From contig NW_024104665.1 of assembly GCF_003945595.2 (NCBI RefSeq), positions 773,651 through 837,650 of the forward strand: a stretch of DNA of 64,000 nucleotides. The letters run 5' to 3'. The DNA comes from Pipra filicauda (lineage: Eukaryota > Chordata > Aves > Passeriformes > Pipridae). Of this stretch, positions 52,250-60,890 are shown in pieces (position 1 is the stretch's first letter; each line of letters starts with the position of its first letter). The notes beneath the pieces were generated by a model. The model was not told the DNA's origin, did no database searches, and was given only the letters and a program-made list of their open reading frames with translations. The position numbers and the translations under genes are program-made.

Positions 52250-52400
52250 CCTCGCCTGACTCTTTACGGCTTTTCTCTTGTTGATGGTCTCTCCTTTGTG
52301 GAAGTTTCGCGGGCTGATTGTATTTGTTAATTAGTTGCTAACAGCATCGTAATGTGGGCTTGATGGATAACCACGTCATTAGCGCTCACCCCTGCAATTC
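52250..52400. promoter_or_regulatory. Candidate proximal regulatory element
   Basis: About 1 kb before the PKDCC ATG, a non-repetitive block holds a CCTTTGTGG (TCF/LEF-like) word, TTAATTAG (homeodomain-like) and an ACGTCA half-CRE near 52373. It separates two CpG-dense blocks. The call rests on motif content only. Confidence 0.3.
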
Positions 52401-52913
52401 ACATTTCCAACGGGGCAGGGGCTACCCCATGCCGAGCCCGTGATTTGTGGCTGTACTTTCCAATGGGTGACACGCACCCCCATCCCCTCTCTCCTCTCCT
52501 GTGTCGCGGCTGGAGGGGGCGCGACCGATGCAATTTTCACTCCGAATGACGAACCCAATAGCTCCCGGCTGCAGCCGCCTCCTTTCGCTTTATTTTGGTG
52601 GGGAAAAGGTATCGAGCCTCCCTCCTTTGTGTGGCTCTGTGGGTACGTGGGTGCTTGCACAACACACCCCCACACACCCCGTGGCTGCCTGAAGGGGGGC
52701 GGACACAAGAGCATCCCACACAAACCGCTGCCGGGGCGACTGTCTCCGCGCTGCGCGGACACGCGTAGGAAGCACCACAGCTCCCACCCCGCCTGGCGGC
52801 AGCGCCCCTGGCCCGCCCTGCCCGGCAGCCCCCGGCGGTAGCGCCCGACGGGGGGGGTCCACCCGCCTGCCCCGCCTCTCTCCGCGCCTTCCCCGCCGGG
52901 GGGCTCGGCCGAG

Positions 52914-52930
52914 CTTGGGAGATGTAGTCC
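52914..52930 (-). promoter_or_regulatory. ZNF143/THAP11-like site 1
   Basis: On the minus strand this reads ACTACATCTCCCA, close to the ACTACAATTCCCA core of the ZNF143/THAP11 (SBS) motif typical of CpG-island promoters. It lies about 400 bp before the PKDCC ATG and is inverted relative to the second site at 52972. Confidence 0.5.
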
Positions 52931-52971
52931 CGGCTCCCGGGCTCGCCGGCGGCCGGCGGGACTTCTCCGGG

Positions 52972-52987
52972 GGACTACGTTTCCCAG
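52972..52987 (+). promoter_or_regulatory. ZNF143/THAP11-like site 2
   Basis: The plus strand reads ACTACGTTTCCCAG, again close to the ZNF143/THAP11 motif (ACTAC, one base, then TTCCCAG). It lies about 40 bp from site 1 in the opposite orientation, which makes chance occurrence of both less likely. Confidence 0.5.
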
Positions 52988-53028
52988 GCCCCCCTGCTGC
53001 TCGGCCGGGCCGCGGGAAGGGCCGGGCT

Positions 53029-53038
53029 GTCAATCAGC
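53029..53038 (+). promoter_or_regulatory. CCAAT-like (NF-Y) element
   Basis: GTCAATCAGC differs by one base from the NF-Y consensus CCAATCAG. It sits about 290 bp before the ATG, and 60-90 bp before the likely start sites if the weak TATA-like elements are used. The position is plausible but the match is imperfect. Confidence 0.35.
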
Positions 53039-53138
53039 GCGCGTCGGCGGGGGCAGCGGGACGGGGATCCCCCCCGCCCTCCCCGCGTCCCGCTAATAAT
53101 AAGTGCTTCAGAGCCTTTAAAGCAGGGAGGCAAGTGTC

Positions 53139-53174
53139 ATGCGGGCACGCCGTAAGGGGCTGAGCTCCGGCTGA
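53139..53174 (+). other. Possible 11-codon upstream ORF in PKDCC 5' UTR
   Basis: An ATG at 53139 opens an 11-codon frame that ends at TGA 53172-53174, about 155 nt before the PKDCC ATG. If transcription starts upstream of 53139 it could dampen translation of PKDCC. Whether it is transcribed depends on the unknown start site. Confidence 0.3.
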
Positions 53175-53214
53175 GCGCCCGGGGCCGCTCTGCCGCCGGC
53201 ATAGCCAGGAGTTT

Positions 53215-53252
53215 AAAAAAAAGAGGGGAGAAAAAAAAGGAGGAAAAAAAAG
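53215..53252 (+). repeat. Homopurine tract in PKDCC 5' UTR
   Basis: There are 38 consecutive purines, in three A-runs separated by G-rich spacers, ending about 76 nt before the PKDCC ATG. Such tracts can form triplex DNA or A-rich unstructured leader RNA. No function is claimed. Confidence 0.6.
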
Positions 53253-53328
53253 CCTCGGAGCTGGTTCCCGGGAAAGGGGCGAAAGGAGAGAAGCCCGAAG
53301 GGCTGGACAAGCCGTCAGCGAAGTGGCG

Positions 53329-53994
53329 ATGAGGCGCAGGAAGACGGCGGTGGCGGCTGGCTGCTGCCTCGCCTTCCTCCTGGGCACCCTGCTCAACCTT
53401 CTCTTCATCCCCGGCTCCGAGCACCCGCCGCCGCCCCGCGATGAGGTGCCCTCCTCCCCGCCCGGCGCCCCCCTCTACCCGCCGGAGGAGGAGATCGGCG
53501 GCGGCCAGGCCGCCCTGGCGCGGCAGATCCGCGAGCGCTACGAGGAGGTGCTGCGCTACCGGCAGCACCGGGCGGCGGCGGCGGCGGGGCGGCGGCCGCT
53601 GCGGCCGCGGGAGCGGCGCCTGATGGACCTGGCGCCGCCGCGCACCTCGGCGGAGCAGCCGCGGCCGCCGGGGCCGCGGGGCCGAGCGGCGGCGGGGCCG
53701 TGGGCGGGCGCCTCGGCCGAGCTCTCGCTGGAGCCGCCGCTGCTGGGCTGCCGCGACATCCGCGATGTCAGCGGCGTCCAGTACCTGGGCTCGGGATACA
53801 CCAAGGCGGTCTACAAGGCGGTCCTCAACCGCACGCTGGCCGTAGCTCTGAAAGCTGTGGACTTCGGCGGGCACGACATCGCCCATTGCGTGCGGCAGTT
53901 CTCCGCCCTGGGGGACTGCTACCGCCTGGCCGCCTACAAGATCGTCAAAGAGATGATCCTGCTGCAGCGGCTGCGCCACGCCAACGTCCTGCAG
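53329..53994 (+). CDS. PKDCC: PKDCC (VLK) exon 1, coding part
   Basis: This is the first coding exon (222 codons) of PKDCC, vertebrate lonesome kinase, a tyrosine kinase that acts in the secretory pathway and outside the cell. The start is the ATG at 53329 (G at -3), giving MRRRKTAVAAG; an upstream in-frame GTG is not needed. Residues 2-5 are basic and about 6-28 hydrophobic, which suits a signal peptide or signal anchor. A Pro-rich linker (33-52), a charged helix-like stretch (65-79), an Ala/Gly/Arg-rich GC-repeat region (81-125) and the kinase N-lobe follow. The N-lobe shows the atypical glycine loop YLGSGYTKAVYK (152-163), the VALK lysine (K175) and a likely alpha-C glutamate (E208, KEM). 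N167 (NRT) could be glycosylated. The order and wording match my recollection of human PKDCC. The exon ends in phase 0 at ...RHANVLQ; the C-lobe is encoded beyond the window or was not found. Neighbours: a CpG promoter upstream, a long intron downstream. Confidence 0.97.
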
Positions 53995-54000
53995 GTACGC
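53995..54000 (+). other. PKDCC: PKDCC intron 1 splice donor
   Basis: The exon ends CAG and the intron begins GTACGC, an acceptable 5' splice site in phase 0. It falls where human PKDCC exon 1 should end (after ...NVLQ, before LYGYC). Read through the donor, the frame adds 11 codons and then stops, which agrees with a real exon boundary. Confidence 0.9.
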
Positions 54001-55546
54001 GGGTCGGGCGCGGGTGGGTCGCGCTGATTTTCCACCGTTTTCTTAGTCCTGCCGCGGGCAACCTGTCGGAGCCGCCGCCACCGCTCCCAGCGCGCGCGGG
54101 GAGCGGGCTGGGACCGTGATGTGGAGCTCCCGGGAATTTGCACACACCTCCCCTGCCCTGTTCCGTGGGGAGCCGCAACCCCGCCGAGAGGCGCGGTGGG
54201 GGCCGAGACAGATGTCCCTGTCCCTGGCACGGCGGCTCCGCACCTCCTCTCCCCATCAGATATCCGCGGGGAAGGCAAGAGGCGCGTCGATGGGCGCTTT
54301 CCGCTGGCAGTAGCGGTTCTCACCCCCCGTTGACAAGTGAATCGCCCTGGCCGGGTCCGGGGGCACGGTCGGGGCACGGTGCGGCATGCGGCGCGTTCCC
54401 CCTACCGCCCGGCATCCCCCCGCGGCGGCTGGCCCTGCGGCTCCCTCTCTGATCTGTCTTCCTCGTAAACAAAATGAATATTGAGGTGGGGAAAGGGGCG
54501 AGGGAGAAGGCTGAGGAAGAACTGGGAGATCCAAAAGTACTCCCCAAATGCGGGAAATAAAGGCCGGCTTGAACGCGAGAGCCGCAGGCTCCGGACACCC
54601 CCGGAGAGAAGGCGGCGGCAGGGTCACCCCGGCAGCCTCTGCTTGGGCTCCCGGCGGGCGCAGCCTCGGCGGCGGCGCCTGCTAATTCTACGCAGCCCCC
54701 GCACACGAGTCAGCCCACGACGTGCTCACCCGGGACAGGCCGGGTGTGAGTCTTGCTGGCCGGTGCGCCGGCACCGCAGCACTTGCCAGAAGGGGCTGCA
54801 TTGTAGGACTGTTACACATCAGCATGAATCTCAGCGGGTCCATTTGGATGTAAATGCTGGTATGGAAATTCCTATTGCGTTTCGCATAGCATGAGCGTTG
54901 CAGTAGAATAAAAAATGAACGTTAGACCAGACGGTCTCACAGTAGGTGCTTTTTGAACTGAATCGGGTAAAGGAGTTTTGTGTTTCTTCTTCAGCAGCTG
55001 CAGCAGGAGTACCAGCTCCCCCACGAGAACTTCGGGTCCCAGCGATCAAAGCTCTCGAGTTTCATATACTGTTCAAAGGCTGGTCATTATTTATCCATGC
55101 AAGAAAATAGATATTAACCAACCTTCCTTCATTCATTCCTTCCTATTTCCATATTCTTTCCTCTGTGGTGCTAGGTCCACCTATAATGCATAGGGTGAAC
55201 AACATCTTGCAATACGCAAATACCTGTGCTCTTAGGAAGGATGTTAGTTGTTCCTGTTATGCTCTGATAAATTCTTTTTGGAAAAGCCGTGCTTGGGTGC
55301 AGCCATCGTTACTGACTGTATTGACAGCAAGAAACACACCCTAATTGTAAGCTGTGAGAGGATTTTTCTTTCCCCCCAAGATTGTCTTTTTTTTTTGCTC
55401 AGTGTGAGTTGGCCAGGTTGAACTTGAAGTGTGTATTTTTAAAGTCGTGAGTCATTTTGGTAGGTACTAGTGTTTCTTTCCCGTGTTATTTGTGTATAGT
55501 TTTCTTCTCTGGAAAAATTAATTTGTCATTAATTTGGAGCCAGCCA

Positions 55547-55562
55547 CCCCCCCCCCCCCCCC
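55547..55562. repeat. Poly-C tract (16 C)
   Basis: An uninterrupted run of 16 C. The opposite strand can form a G-quadruplex and this strand an i-motif. The length may be unreliable. Confidence 0.9.
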
Positions 55563-55650
55563 AGAATGTAAGGGGGTTGTGTTGTCTGTCCCTTGCATGT
55601 GCGGGCAAGGGGGTCCTCCAATAGTGCTGTCGAAGCTGCCCACAGCCCCG

Positions 55651-55661
55651 CCCCCCCCCCC
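55651..55661. repeat. Poly-C tract (11 C)
   Basis: A second C run about 90 bp after the first, preceded by a CCCCG word. The pair makes this a G4/i-motif-prone patch of intron 1. Confidence 0.85.
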
Positions 55662-56599
55662 GAAAACCTTGGAGAAGTTGCAGTAATTCACTCCTCCATT
55701 CTGGGATGTCAGGTGGACTCTGGAGGGGGAAGCAAAGGTGAGATGTGGGGTGTCTTGTGGCGGGGAGCTGGAGCAGAAGCAGCTGGAAGATGTGCAGGCG
55801 CTTCCACCAGCGCTGGAAGAAACACGCCCAGCCTCCGTGCTGGGAAAATGCTCTCATGGGCAAAAATCCTGTCTGTTAATTAGGGCTTCATATTTACATG
55901 CCACCCAATTTAAAAATAGATTACATTTAAATCAGAAACATGTTTTCAATTTCGTTCTGATTTTGTGGTTGCGTTTTCTTTTGCCTGCCCTCCGGCAACA
56001 TCAGCCCCGGTGGTGCTGCCAGGCTGGGAGCAGGAGCCCCTGAACGTTTCTCCCCCTTGTTGTTTAACACACTGCATTCTAGGGGTGCACAGGGACGGAT
56101 CGCTGTGGCCTGGTTGAGGGTCAAACGTATGATAGGGGACTGTAAAAATCAACCTGACAGTGTCTGTCTGGGCACTGTTGGGGCAGCACTGTGGGCCAGG
56201 AGCAAGTCTCTGGTGTCATGCGGGAGCTCTACAAGTGGTGCAGAAAATGGGCATCGGCAAACAACATGAAATGTATTGATTATGTCTCTGTTAAAATGTC
56301 AAAGGGGACAGGATTGGCCGACCTCATGATGGATTTTTAACTTGTTTTCAACGGAAGCAGACCCGGGGCTTAGAATTCACTGTCCAGGGTTTGCTGCCGA
56401 GGCAGAGGAAATCAGTTCAAAAGTCAACGTCTTCTCCCCTCCCCTGCCTTTTGACAGGCGCTTCAGCTCATATTAGCTGGCGGACCGCACCAGCGACGGA
56501 TGCCAAAGGCACGACACCACATCTATTGGGCCAGCAAGGGCCGGGAACTTTCCTGCTTTTGCTTCTTACCTCGTTTTTGCTCCTTTCCCCTCCCTCCTT

Positions 56600-57006
56600 G
56601 GCGACTCCCGGCGTACCCAAATAAGAGTCGGCTGCTATAAATAGCAGGAAGGACATGCCACCCTCCTGCCACCCTGCCGTGCCGAGGGAGGGCAAGGCTC
56701 GCGGGCAGCCCGCAGCAACCCCGGCTGAGGCAGGTGGGGGGAACCGGGAGGGTTTGGGCAGGGCGGCGACACCCGCCCGGTCACCCCTCCGGCTGCGGCC
56801 GGCGGGGTCCCCCCAGCCCCCGCCCGGGGCTGGAGGCGAACCGGGGCTGCTGGAAGCAAGTCTTCCTCCGCCTCCCCACGCTGCGGGCGTGGGAGGGAGC
56901 GGCCCCGGGGACCCATCCACGCAGGCGGCCGGCAGCCGCCCTGCCTTGAGCCCTCCCTGCTCTCCAGAGCATCCCCGGCCCCGGTCAGGGGCTAGTCGGG
57001 GTGAGT
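56600..57006 (+). promoter_or_regulatory. Candidate internal promoter and alternative first exon in PKDCC intron 1
   Basis: TATAAATAG at 56636-56644 lies inside the perfect MEF2 consensus CTATAAATAG, with a CArG-like word (CCAAATAAGA) near 56618 and an inverted CCAAT (ATTGG) near 56525. A GC-rich island follows. At 57001 a strong splice donor (GGG followed by GTGAGT) occurs. A start about 30 bp after the TATA box would give an exon of about 330 nt, roughly 56,668-57,000. ATG-initiated frames here show no known protein, so a non-coding alternative leader is likelier than a new N-terminus. This is inference; the same box could simply be a MEF2/SRF-type enhancer. Confidence 0.3.
56650..57005. 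other. Intronic GC-rich island
   Basis: A short GC- and CpG-rich interval inside an otherwise AT-leaning intron, separate from the promoter island by about 2 kb. Frames of up to 180 aa on both strands reflect GC bias. Confidence 0.6.
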
Positions 57007-57714
57007 GCATATTCGAGTTTCTTTTGCTGGAAATAAAGTTTTGTGTCGGTTCAGTCCTAGGAAAGGGGATTTTCCTGTAAATCTCTGGCAGCTGACAGCC
57101 TGAAGTGTAGTTTGTAAGATAACAGGCTTGTTCTTTACTGTCTCAGCAGTTCTCATTCTGGCCTGTCTCTTGTCAAAATCAGCTTTTTTTTTTTTTAGCC
57201 ATCCTTTTTAAAAGACTTGATTACTGTACAGTATATGATAGAAGGGAAAAGAGCTCTTTCCAGAAAGTACCAGTGCCTTCAGACAACATGCTGACATATT
57301 CACTGTGCCCTCTGCCTGGGGAAGGAGCCAGATGTGTCAGCTCTGGCAGATGTGGTGAATCAAGTCTAGCAAAAGAAACGCGGAAAACCAACAAGAGGGA
57401 GAGTGGTTTCACATTAGGCAATGCTGAGGCAAAGGCAGCTTGCCTTCCTGTTTTTATTTCTGTGCTCTGCCCATCACTTGCACGAAGGACCAGCACTGGG
57501 CCGTCGCCCCCCTTGCCCGTGCAGTCTGGGGCTACCCGAGGCTTCCTGGGGTGGCAGCCGCTGGGAAGGGCAGGTGCAGGCTGCAGTGGAAATATATTTG
57601 CTTTGGAGTGGGGAAGAGAGGGGTAGTTCATTAAAGTTGATTTTATAATGAAGGGCACTGGGGAAGAGGGGGAATTGGGTCACTGATTTATTGTAACAGA
57701 GGATTTAGTAGCCC

Positions 57715-58040
57715 GCTAATTGCTTTGCAGTCACTCTGTGTCAAATGCAGTGCCCGATCTCTTCCTTTCCCTCCATGCTGTGGTTTCTTTTCTTGCAGAG
57801 TTCAAATGCTGCTGTCTGAATCCTGGCTTTCCGTGCATTTTAGTGGGGAAGATGATTTAGTGTGCTTTAATTCCTCCCTGCCCATATTTGAGGAAGAAAA
57901 GAAAATCAAACCATTTGCAGTTAATTTCAAACAACGAGCACGATTGTAGTGACACAAAGGCAGTGTTTGATTTACTGTAATAACGTAATTATAGCCCTGG
58001 AGTATCAGAATTAAGGGTGTTGCCATTCTTTCTTCGTTTG
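57715..58040. promoter_or_regulatory. Candidate conserved element in intron 1
   Basis: Non-repetitive DNA with scattered CpGs, including a TAACGTAATTA word near 57981 and homeodomain-like TTAAT cores. The texture suggests constraint, but no alignment was possible. Confidence 0.25.
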
Positions 58041-58707
58041 CATTGCTGAAGAGAAGGGGAGGGAAGGTCTGAAACTGCAGATGTTTGGAAAAGTGCAAGC
58101 TTATTTCTGTGACAGCTATTTATCAGCACTTCCAGTGTGAGTTCACAATGATTCGTTTAAGAAGGAGCTACCACTTTCTTAAAAATACACACAAAAGCTC
58201 AGGGAAAAGGGTTGGCTTTGTCTGAGGCTGATGGAAGACACTAGCTGCTAACAGCACCGTTGGCTTGCTGGCAGCCCAGACAAGGCCGGTTCATTTGGTG
58301 TAAAGTTTAAACGTGCAGATGAAATACGAAGATGGCATCTGCACTAAAAAAGTCACCATCCAAATATCAAAACAGTTTCTGTATGAATTGGTTCAGTTAG
58401 TTCTATTGTATTTTTAAGTAGTCATGATTACAGTGAGAATATTTGTTTCTTGGAAAATTAATTGAGTACAATAGTGCTGCAAATAATACATCACTTGCTG
58501 CTGACAAGTAGACTTAAGATATTGTGCTAGCCAATCACAATATTTTTAAATACCTATTTTAAAATAAGATTTTCTTTTCTTTACATGTGATAATTAACAG
58601 AAGTTTTTACCCTGATGGTTTCCCTATACTTGTGCATAGCCAGCAGGATAGGGCATTTTTAATTTTAATGTGAGAATTAAAATAATAAAGCTTTTTATCC
58701 AGTTTTC

Positions 58708-59250
58708 TTATTCCAGGTGGAAGTAGACAATCTTTCCAAGTCTGAAGAAAGTCAATATACAATTAATTTCCGGTGCAAACACATTTGCATAGGGAGTGTA
58801 TGGACTCTTGAAGATCTGGTCCTTCACCATCCTTCTTGCAGCAATCCACAATTGTTTTTGCAGAAGGCTGGGGGAAGGGGAGATCATGCTATGGTGGAAA
58901 CAGCTACTCAGGGACTTCAGGGACTGCCAGCGGGTGGGCACTGAATCCCTTTTGTGATGGTAGTGGTGCAGGATTCCCAGCAATAAGTCTCGATCCCTGT
59001 CTGGCTGGACTTTGATCATCACATCTTTGAGAACTGCTAGCCTGTGAAAAGTGCTGCAATTGCTGGATGAGTACACAGAGAATTTGTGATTCTGAATTTT
59101 GGATGGGGCAGCAGAGGTTTCCAGCTCTTGGGGATCAAACCTTTCAAAACCATGTACCTAATGAGAATTAACCTTCCAGGCTGGAGCTGGTGTCGGTTGG
59201 GGTCTGACCATGTACCCCACATATACTCATCAGTAAGGCATTGATGCAAG
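58708..59250 (-). other. Unassigned stretch with open minus-strand frames
   Basis: Two adjacent minus-strand frames (122 and 70 codons) lie in DNA that is slightly GC-richer than its surroundings. I recognise no domain in either. On the plus strand the block begins after a pyrimidine-rich TTTTCTTATTCCAG that resembles a splice acceptor. It could be an unclassified transposon remnant, an old processed pseudogene or chance. No gene is claimed. Confidence 0.2.
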
Positions 59251-60639
59251 TAGGAGGGTCATTTTACATTGGGAATGCTTTCTAATGCTTTTCTAAAATA
59301 GCTCAGTTGAGCTTTTTCTGGGACAGGTTGGCTAAAGATGAATGAGGCCACTACGCGGTGCAAGACCTGGCTGACACTGTTTAAATGGCATTTGTATCAG
59401 AGGAACTTCAGGTCTCAGACAGATGAGCCTGCCAGGTCTTGTCAGTGGCAGGAGAGGTTTGCAGCTCTTGCTGGCCACCTCTGGAAGTTGCTGCCACCAC
59501 TGCTGCCCGGTGAGCAGTGATGGAGCTGCTTCTTTGTCCCAGTCAGTTCATTGCTTGACATTGCCATAGGTGCACCTTGAAGGAGATGAGACATCTAAGT
59601 CTCTTGGGTACCCTTCAAAATTGTTAGTGGTGGTTTGATATAAGGTGTTGGGACTGGACATTCATGTGGGTGGAGAGAAAAAAGCAGGCAGTGCCACCTA
59701 CTGATGGCTCGGTGGAGACAGCCCGCAGCTGGTAACACATGTCCCCACAGCCCCAAGGAGCTCGGGTGGAGTGGAGAAGGGCAGTGAGAGCAGACAGATG
59801 CGGTTTGGCGAGGAAAGAAGAATTACACAAAGTGCTTCTTTATTGCAAGACTGCTTCCCAAAAGGCCCAGATGTTATCCTGCACTTTTAAGAGTGAAGAA
59901 AGGATCTGTTAACAAGAACTCGGGAGCTGCTGGAAGCATAGAGCTGATACAATTGCAAATCAGCTCTAACTGTTCGTGTCCCTGGAAGGCAAGCTGCACA
60001 TCTTGATGCTGAAGTCACCAAATAACATTTTTTCCCATTGAATTGCTTGGGATGGCAGAGGGTGTTCGACTTACAAAGCTGCTGGTGGGAAGAGATTTCC
60101 ATAACGCACGTGCCATCACATAAGTTAAAAGGGCTACGTTGTCCCTACTTTTGAAAGTAGCATTCATAAAACTAATCCCAGTCATTTGCTGAATGATTTC
60201 TATGGTTGCTTCTCAGTTTTATGTGCCACATAAATCATTCCAGAAGACTCTGGTTTGAATTTCTTCCTCCTTTATGGGGGCTGATGACTTGCAACCTCAT
60301 CCAGTTTCTTTGAGGAGAGCCCAGCATTGCTTCTTCTATACAGTGGCTTGGAGAGATCACTGATCACCACAGGATGCTGTGGGTATGATCGACTTCTCCC
60401 TTGCTGTTTGCCTTTTTTCATGGGAGCAACAATGAATGAACAAGGCAATTCCACCCTGTCAATATCCTGACCTGGAATTAGTTATGACCAGGACAGAATT
60501 GTACAGAGAAGCACATGGTTTTTATAACTTACCCTTTCACTTCCTGCTGCCTGCCTCCCTGCCCAGTGTGGGATACCTAGGTAAATCTCTTTTCCCCGGT
60601 ATCTAGTGAAAAGATGTGGGAATTGTTCAAAGCTGCACC

Positions 60640-60890
60640 CTGGAAGGTTGAGACTTGACACTAGAAAGGGTTGACAAACACTGAAACAGGCTTCCTAGAG
60701 AGGCGGTCAATGCCCCAAGCCCATCAGTGTTTAAGAGGCATTTGGACAATGCCCTTAATAACATGCTTTAACTTTTGGTCAGCCCTGAAATGGTGAGAAG
60801 TTGGAATAGATGTCATTGCATATCTCTTCCAACTGACCAACTGAAATATCCTAGCCTATCGGATCCAATCCAGTCCTATCTTTGAATCGT
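60640..60890 (+). mobile_element. CR1 LINE 3' fragment in intron 1
   Basis: The segment resembles the CR1 3' end: a degraded CAGGCTTCCTAGAGAGG (from CAGGCTGCCCAGGGAGG), then TTTAAGAGGCATTTGGACAA, then CTTCCAACTGACCAACTGAAAT near the terminus. It is a 5'-truncated old copy in the same strand sense as PKDCC. The copy ends in a decayed tandem rather than clean ATTCTATG units. Confidence 0.75.

Larger units (their letters stand above)
52700..53328 (+). promoter_or_regulatory. PKDCC: PKDCC proximal promoter and 5' UTR
   Basis: This GC- and CpG-rich segment lies directly before the PKDCC start codon. It contains Sp1-type GC boxes (for example around 52863-52880 and 53069-53090), two oppositely oriented ZNF143-like motifs, a CCAAT-like element, and weak TATA-like sequences (TAATAAT at 53094, TTTAAA at 53116). 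The last two would place transcription starts at roughly 53,120-53,150, but CpG promoters often start at several sites and the true start cannot be read from sequence. A 38-nt all-purine tract and a short upstream ORF lie between here and the ATG. Confidence 0.75.
52700..54780. other. CpG island over PKDCC promoter, exon 1 and intron start
   Basis: CG dinucleotides are very dense across this interval and sparse in the desert to the left. The island covers the proximal promoter, exon 1 and the first 0.8 kb of intron 1, as is usual for developmental genes. Boundaries are judged by eye and are approximate. Confidence 0.85.

Noticed and set aside
53137..53979. 280-codon antisense frame across PKDCC exon 1
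   Set aside because: It is the GC-biased shadow of exon 1 on the opposite strand; its Arg/Pro-rich translation resembles nothing, while the sense frame matches PKDCC.
56468..57010. 180-codon minus-strand and 141-codon plus-strand frames in the intronic island
   Set aside because: Low-complexity Pro/Gly/Ala/Arg translations from GC bias. The plus-strand ATG lies only 11 bp after the TATA-like box, before the expected start site.
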